Shown here in pieces: positions 60,062 through 64,000 of a DNA stretch of 64,000 nt (positions are counted from its first letter, which is position 1; every line of letters starts with the position of its first letter). The notes beneath the pieces are model-generated. The model saw nothing but the letters and a program-made list of their open reading frames with translations. It was not told where the DNA came from and searched no databases. Location of the stretch: the NCBI GenBank assembly GCA_050181915.1, contig JBFXCS010000004.1, forward strand, positions 248,001 through 312,000, in the 5' to 3' direction. The stretch is from JBFXCS01 sp050181915 (GTDB lineage: Bacteria > Actinomycetota > Thermoleophilia > Miltoncostaeales > Miltoncostaeaceae). The position numbers and the translations under genes are program-made.

Positions 60062-60949
60062 GTGACCACGTCCTCGGGGGCGGCGCCGCCGGCCGAGGGG
60101 CTCGGGCTCGTGCCCGCGCTGCTCGGGCTCGTGCGCTTCTCGCACACGATCTTCGCTCTGCCGTTCGCCCTCGCCGCGGCCCTCCTGGCGCGCATGGAGG
60201 TGCCGCGCGCGGCCGTGCTCTGGTGGATCGCCCTCGCCATGATCGGGGCGCGCAGCCTGGCGATGGCGCTCAACCGCCTCATCGACTCGGACATCGACGC
60301 CCGCAATCCGCGCACGGCCGCCCGCGAGCTGCCCTCCGGGCGCCTCACCAGGCCCCAGGTGGCGGTGTTCTGCCTGGCGAGCCTGCTCGCCCTGCTCATC
60401 GCCTGCTCCCAGCTGCCCCGCGAGACCTGGGTGCTGTGGCCCATCCCGGTCGCCGCCTTCGTGCTCTACCCGTTCGCGAAGCGGTTCACGTGGGCCTGCC
60501 ACCTGGCCCTCGGCCTCACCATCGGGCTCGCGCCCATGGGGGCCTGGCTGGCGGTGACCGGGGAGCTGAGCGCCGCGCCGATCATGCTGGGCCTCGGCGT
60601 CGCGGCCTGGATCGCGGGCTTCGACATCATCTACGCGCTGCTCGACGTCGACTTCGACCGCGCCAGCGGCATCTGCTCGGTCCCCGCCCGCTTCGGCCCC
60701 GAGCGGGCGCTGTGGTTCACGCGCGCCCTGCACCTGGCCGCCCTGGCGCTCTTCGCCGGCGCGGGCGCCGCGGCGGGGGCGGGCGCCGTCTACATGGTCG
60801 GCGTCGGCCTCTGCGGGCTGGTTCTGATCGCGGAGAACATCCTCGTCGACCCCCGCGACATGCGTCGCGTGCAGACCGCCTTCGGCCAGGCGAACAGCCT
60901 GCTGGCGGTCGTGTTCCTCGTCTTCGTGATCGCCGAGGTGACGCTGTAG
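60062..60949 (+). CDS. UbiA-family prenyltransferase
   Basis: 295 aa, about nine helices. Two Asp-rich motifs, NRLIDSDIDARNPRTAAR (about 78-95) and DVDFDRASG (about 196-204). Resembles 4-hydroxybenzoate octaprenyltransferase-type enzymes; in bacteria using the futalosine menaquinone pathway such a gene is mqnP. Which quinone it makes cannot be told here. TAACAT 7 nt before the GTG suggests a leaderless start. Confidence 0.85.
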   Translation: MTTSSGAAPPAEGLGLVPALLGLVRFSHTIFALPFALAAALLARMEVPRAAVLWWIALAMIGARSLAMALNRLIDSDIDARNPRTAARELPSGRLTRPQVAVFCLASLLALLIACSQLPRETWVLWPIPVAAFVLYPFAKRFTWACHLALGLTIGLAPMGAWLAVTGELSAAPIMLGLGVAAWIAGFDIIYALLDVDFDRASGICSVPARFGPERALWFTRALHLAALALFAGAGAAAGAGAVYMVGVGLCGLVLIAENILVDPRDMRRVQTAFGQANSLLAVVFLVFVIAEVTL

Positions 60950-60954
60950 CGACG

Positions 60955-61647
60955 CTGGTTCGCGGGGTGGGTCTGGTGAAGCGCTTCGGCGAGCGCCGCG
61001 CGGTGGCCGGGGTGGACATCGAGCTGCGCGAGGGGGAGATCCTCGCGGTGCTGGGTCCGAACGGGGCGGGCAAGAGCACCCTGCTGCGCATGCTGGCCAC
61101 CCTCCTGCGCACCGAGGAGGGCACGCTCGAGGTGTGCGGCGACGCCCTGCCGGAGGGCGCCACCGCGGCGCGCGCCCAGATCGGCTACCTGGGCCACGAC
61201 CCGCTCGTCTACCTCGATCTCACCGCCCGCCAGAACCTGGAGCTCTACGCCGACCTCTACGGCCTCGACGACGTGCGCGTCCGGGTGGACGACGCCCTCG
61301 ACCGGGTCGGCCTGCTGGCCCGCTCCTTCGACCACGTCCGCACCTTCAGCCGCGGCATGGCCCAGCGCCTCGGCCTGGCCCGGGCCCTCCTGCACGAGCC
61401 GCGCCTGCTGCTGCTCGACGAGCCCCACGCCGGCCTCGACGCCGCGGGCGCCCATCTGCTCGACCAGGTCCTCGCCCAGCGCCCGCAGGGGCGCGGGGTG
61501 GTGCTGGTGACCCACGACGTCGACCGCGGCGTGGCCCTCGCCGACCGGGTGCTGGTGCTGCGCGCGGGCCGGCGCGTGCTGGCCGAGCCCACGGCGGGGC
61601 TGGGCGGCGCCGCCTTCCGGGCCCGCTACGAGGATCTGGTCGGGTGA
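60955..61647 (+). CDS. ccmA: Haem ABC exporter ATP-binding protein CcmA
   Basis: About 230 aa. Walker A GPNGAGKSTLL, signature FSRGMAQRLGLARALLHEP (the ABC signature read as FSRGMAQR), Walker B LLLLDEPHAGLD, H-loop THDVD. With CcmB it forms the ABC part that releases haem-CcmE. Start is unclear: CTG 60955 retains the first strand; GTG 60967 is the first conventional codon. Stop overlaps ccmB. Confidence 0.88.
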   Translation: MVRGVGLVKRFGERRAVAGVDIELREGEILAVLGPNGAGKSTLLRMLATLLRTEEGTLEVCGDALPEGATAARAQIGYLGHDPLVYLDLTARQNLELYADLYGLDDVRVRVDDALDRVGLLARSFDHVRTFSRGMAQRLGLARALLHEPRLLLLDEPHAGLDAAGAHLLDQVLAQRPQGRGVVLVTHDVDRGVALADRVLVLRAGRRVLAEPTAGLGGAAFRARYEDLVG

Positions 61648-62345
61648 CCGCCCGCCGCCCCTCCGCCGCCCGCCAGCTGCGCGCCCTGCTGCTGAAGGAC
61701 CTGCGCCTCGAGCTCCGCACCCGCGACACCGCCGCCGCGATGGTGCTGTTCTCGGTGCTGGTGATGACGATCTTCCAGTTCGCCTTCGGCACCCGCCTGC
61801 CCGATCTGACCCCGCTGACCGGCGGCATCCTGTGGGCCGTCATCGCCCTCACCGCCGTGCTCGGGGTGGGGCGCACCTGGGTGCCCGAGCGCGACCAGAG
61901 GGTGCTCGACGGCATCCTCGTCGCGCCCGTCCCGCGGCAGGTGCTGCTGCTCTCGAAGGTGGGCGCGATCTTCGCCTACCTGGTGGCCGTCGAGATCATC
62001 GCGGTGCCCCTGGTGGGCCTGTTCTTCGTGCGCGGCCAGCCCCTGGAGGACGTCGCCCTGGTCGCGCTGGTCTGCGTGCTCGCCAACCTGTGCATCGCGA
62101 TCCTCGGATCGCTGCTCGCCTGCCTCGCGCTCTTCTCCCGGGCGCGGGAGGTGCTGCTGCCGGTGCTCTTCCTGCCGAGCCTCCTGCCGGTGGTGATCGC
62201 CGCCGCCGGGGCGACCTACTCGGCCTGGGGTGAGAGGACGAACGACTTTGCCGATTACCGTGGATACTGCGTGTTTCTGGGGGTCTATGCGGTAATCTTC
62301 GCGCTTGTTGCCTACGCGACGTACGACCATGTCTTCGACGACTGA
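61644..62345 (+). CDS. ccmB: Haem exporter protein CcmB
   Basis: 233 aa, six helices. Opens with the family-typical LLLKDLRLELRTRD and has LDGILVAPVPR and LLPVLFLPSLLPVVIAA. Membrane partner of CcmA. GTG start in the ccmA stop (GTGA). The last 17 bases overlap ccmC. The final 100 bases have lower GC than the rest. Confidence 0.9.
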   Translation: MTARRPSAARQLRALLLKDLRLELRTRDTAAAMVLFSVLVMTIFQFAFGTRLPDLTPLTGGILWAVIALTAVLGVGRTWVPERDQRVLDGILVAPVPRQVLLLSKVGAIFAYLVAVEIIAVPLVGLFFVRGQPLEDVALVALVCVLANLCIAILGSLLACLALFSRAREVLLPVLFLPSLLPVVIAAAGATYSAWGERTNDFADYRGYCVFLGVYAVIFALVAYATYDHVFDD

Positions 62346-63036
62346 CGCACGCTCGGCCCGGCGCCTCGCGCTCACCGCGACGGTCACCGCGGCGCTCATG
62401 CTGCTGTCGGTCTACGGCATCTTCTTCGTGGCCCCCGAGGACGCCGACCAGGGGATCATCCAGAAGATCTTCTACTTCCACGTGTCGATCGCGATGGTGG
62501 CGCTGCTGGCGTTCCTGGTGGCCTGCGTCGCCGGCATCCTCTACCTGCGCACCGGGCGGAGGCTCCACGACGAGGTCTCGTCGATCTCGGTCGGCATCGG
62601 GTTCGTCCTCGCCATCCTGGTGGTCATCACCGGATCGATCTGGGCGAAGGCCTCCTGGGGCACATGGTGGGTGTGGAGCGACCCCAGACTGGTGACATTC
62701 CTCATCGTCCTGCTGCTGTACGCGGCCTACTTCCTCCTGCGATCCTCTGCCGAGGGGGAGCGGCGCTATCGGTACTGCGCCATCTACTCGGTGGCGGCGT
62801 TCGCATCGGTGCCCCTCTCCTTCTATTCGGTGCGGGTGGCGAACTCGTTCGTCCACCCCGTGGTCTTCACGCAGAGCGGGGCGAACATGCCGGGTTCGAT
62901 GCTGATCTGGTTCGTCGTCAGTCAGGTGGCGATGATCGGCGTGTTCCTGACGGTGCTGCAGCTGGAGCTGATCCAGCGCCGCGCCGACACGGCGCTGCGA
63001 CGCATCAAGGCGCGTCTCGACGCGGCGGCCTCGTGA
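62329..63036 (+). CDS. ccmC: Haem exporter/lyase component CcmC
   Basis: 235 aa, six helices. The Trp-rich haem-binding WASWGTWWVWSDPRL segment (read KASWGTWWVWSDPRL, about 105-119) and flanking His (FYFHVSIA, NSFVHPVV) are the CcmC haem ligands. Loads haem on CcmE. No ccmE, ccmF or ccmH is seen in the window. Confidence 0.93.
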   Translation: MSSTTDARSARRLALTATVTAALMLLSVYGIFFVAPEDADQGIIQKIFYFHVSIAMVALLAFLVACVAGILYLRTGRRLHDEVSSISVGIGFVLAILVVITGSIWAKASWGTWWVWSDPRLVTFLIVLLLYAAYFLLRSSAEGERRYRYCAIYSVAAFASVPLSFYSVRVANSFVHPVVFTQSGANMPGSMLIWFVVSQVAMIGVFLTVLQLELIQRRADTALRRIKARLDAAAS

Positions 63037-63215
63037 ACGAGTACGTCGCCGCCGTCTACGGCGTCGTGCTGTTCGCGCTGCTGCTCTACGTGGTGGTGGT
63101 CGGGCTGCGCACCGCCCGCCTCGGCCGCGAGGCCGAGCTGCTCGCCAAGCTGGTCGAGCGCCGGGAGGACGCCGCCGAGGAGGTCGAGCGCGCCCTCGAG
63201 GAGGCGGACGCGTGA
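63033..63215 (+). CDS. ccmD: CcmD-like small membrane protein
   Basis: 60 aa: one helix (about 4-26) and a charged Glu/Arg tail. Size, topology and place after ccmC match CcmD, which stabilises CcmC-CcmE. GTGA overlap at both ends. Confidence 0.75.
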   Translation: MNEYVAAVYGVVLFALLLYVVVVGLRTARLGREAELLAKLVERREDAAEEVERALEEADA

Positions 63216-63907
63216 TCGGCGCCAGCCGCGTGCACCCGGGCAACCCGCCGGGCCCCGACAAGGTCTTCTACCCGATGTTCGTCGACATCGAGGGCCGGCG
63301 CGTGCTGGTCGTCGGCGGCGGGCCGGTGGGCACCGAGAAGGTGGAGAAGCTGCTGGCCCACGGCGCCGTCGTGCGCCTGGTCGCGCCCGAGATCAGCGAT
63401 GAGCTGGCCGCCCAGGTGGCCTCCGGCGAGGTCGCCGAGCACCACGCCCGCGGCTACCGGTCGGGCGATCTGGAGGGCTGCTTCCTCGTGATCGCCGCCA
63501 CCGACAGCGAGGCCGTCAACCGGGCGGTGTGGGAGGACGCCGAGCGCCGCGGGATGCTGTGCAACGTGGTGGACGTGCCGCCGCTGTGCAACTTCATCGT
63601 CCCGTCCATCGTGCGCCGGGGCGAGCTGGCCCTCGCCATCTCCACCGGCGGCGCCAGCCCGGTGGTCGCCAAGCACATCCGCCGGGAGCTGGAGGAGGCG
63701 TACGGCCCCGAATGGGAGTCGCTCGTCGCGCTCCTGCGCGAGGTGCGCGAGGAGCTGAAGGTGCGCTACCTGGACATGCCCAGCCGGCGCGACGCCGTGG
63801 AGCGGCTGATGCAGACCGATGTCATCAGGCTGCTCGCCGACGGCGACGAGGACGGAGCGCGCCGGCTGGCGGTGAGGGTCCTCGACATCGAGGGGGTCCG
63901 GGTGTGA
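63212..63907 (+). CDS. Precorrin-2 dehydrogenase/sirohaem ferrochelatase-like (CysG N-terminal type)
   Basis: 231 aa. NAD-binding VLVVGGGPVGTEKVEKLLAHG near the N-terminus, VPPLCNFIVPS and STGGASPVVAKHIRRELE. It matches the CysG-B/Met8p domain, without the methyltransferase part. Oxidises precorrin-2 and may insert iron to give sirohaem; alternatively it makes precursors for alternative haem synthesis. Directly before hemA, with which it overlaps by GTGA. Confidence 0.88.
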   Translation: MIGASRVHPGNPPGPDKVFYPMFVDIEGRRVLVVGGGPVGTEKVEKLLAHGAVVRLVAPEISDELAAQVASGEVAEHHARGYRSGDLEGCFLVIAATDSEAVNRAVWEDAERRGMLCNVVDVPPLCNFIVPSIVRRGELALAISTGGASPVVAKHIRRELEEAYGPEWESLVALLREVREELKVRYLDMPSRRDAVERLMQTDVIRLLADGDEDGARRLAVRVLDIEGVRV

Positions 63908-64000
63908 CCATCCTCGTGCTCGGCCTCTCCCACAAGACGGCCCCCGTCGCCCAGCGCGAGAAGGCGGCGCTCACCGAGTCCGAGACGCGCCAGCTCCTGC
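63904..64000 (+). CDS. hemA: Glutamyl-tRNA reductase, 5' end only
   Basis: 32 visible residues (VTILVLGLSHKTAPVAQREK...). The LGLSHKTAPVAQRE opening is the standard HemA N-terminus, with the catalytic Cys beyond the window edge. First committed enzyme of C5 tetrapyrrole synthesis. GTG overlaps the previous stop. Confidence 0.9.
   Translation, partial: MTILVLGLSHKTAPVAQREKAALTESETRQLL

Overview
The window is about 64 kb of very GC-rich DNA with overlapping, tightly packed genes, frequent GTG/TTG starts and many start/stop overlaps of the GTGA/ATGA/TTGA type. An FHA/Ser-Thr kinase/PP2C/FtsW morphogenesis cluster, a type A2 haem-copper oxidase operon, System I (Ccm) cytochrome c maturation, LytR_C proteins and an AICE-like integrated element all point to an actinobacterium. 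The gene mix fits a deep-branching class such as Thermoleophilia better than Streptomyces or Mycobacterium; the class is an inference from gene content only.

Layout. 1-5401 (minus strand): kinase, fhaA, fhaB, PP2C phosphatase and the start of ftsW, a cell-division signalling operon. 5485-9083 (plus): a CARDB membrane protein, a DUF4446 protein, pheA and an HNH nuclease. 9120-9192: tRNA-Arg(CCT), the attachment site of an integrated element bounded by a perfect 42-bp repeat (9151-9192 and 22108-22149). The element has an integrase/excisionase/regulatory module (minus), a conjugation/replication module with SCO3933-like protein, FtsK/TraSA translocase and HUH replication initiator (plus), and a block of phage structural genes with HK97-like capsid, scaffold-like protein and tape measure (minus). 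No terminase, portal or lysis gene is recognisable. A second, decayed island (22150-24156) carries a Fic protein, a fragment of an excisionase gene and a third, partial att sequence.

24313-38069 is ordinary chromosome: a secreted protein, a DnaQ/GIY-YIG nuclease, a divergent tetR/osmC pair, a two-component system, an alpha/beta hydrolase, a rare luciferase-like monooxygenase fused to an acyl-CoA ligase, a LytR_C protein and an SF2 helicase. 38131-38697 is an aldehyde dehydrogenase remnant. 38879-46055 holds a trypsin-like protease, a MoxR/DUF58/two-VWA operon, and a DUF11/SdrD-type surface protein coupled to an L,D-transpeptidase. 46106-49817 (minus) is glcDEF.

49967-64000 is a respiratory and haem-centred region: an FAD oxidoreductase (minus), then haem O synthase, MFS transporter, cox subunits II, I and III, a lipoprotein cytochrome c, an SDR, a VanX-type dipeptidase, a UbiA prenyltransferase, ccmABCD, a precorrin-2 dehydrogenase-like protein and the start of hemA. 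Together these make haem, convert it to haem O, attach haem to c-type cytochromes and build the terminal oxidase. Cox1 is unusual in carrying a long soluble C-terminal region that looks like two universal-stress-protein folds.

The most interesting items are the phage-capsid/AICE hybrid, whose integrase gene reads through the tRNA so that its C-terminus changes on integration, the Cox1-USP fusion and the monooxygenase-ligase fusion.
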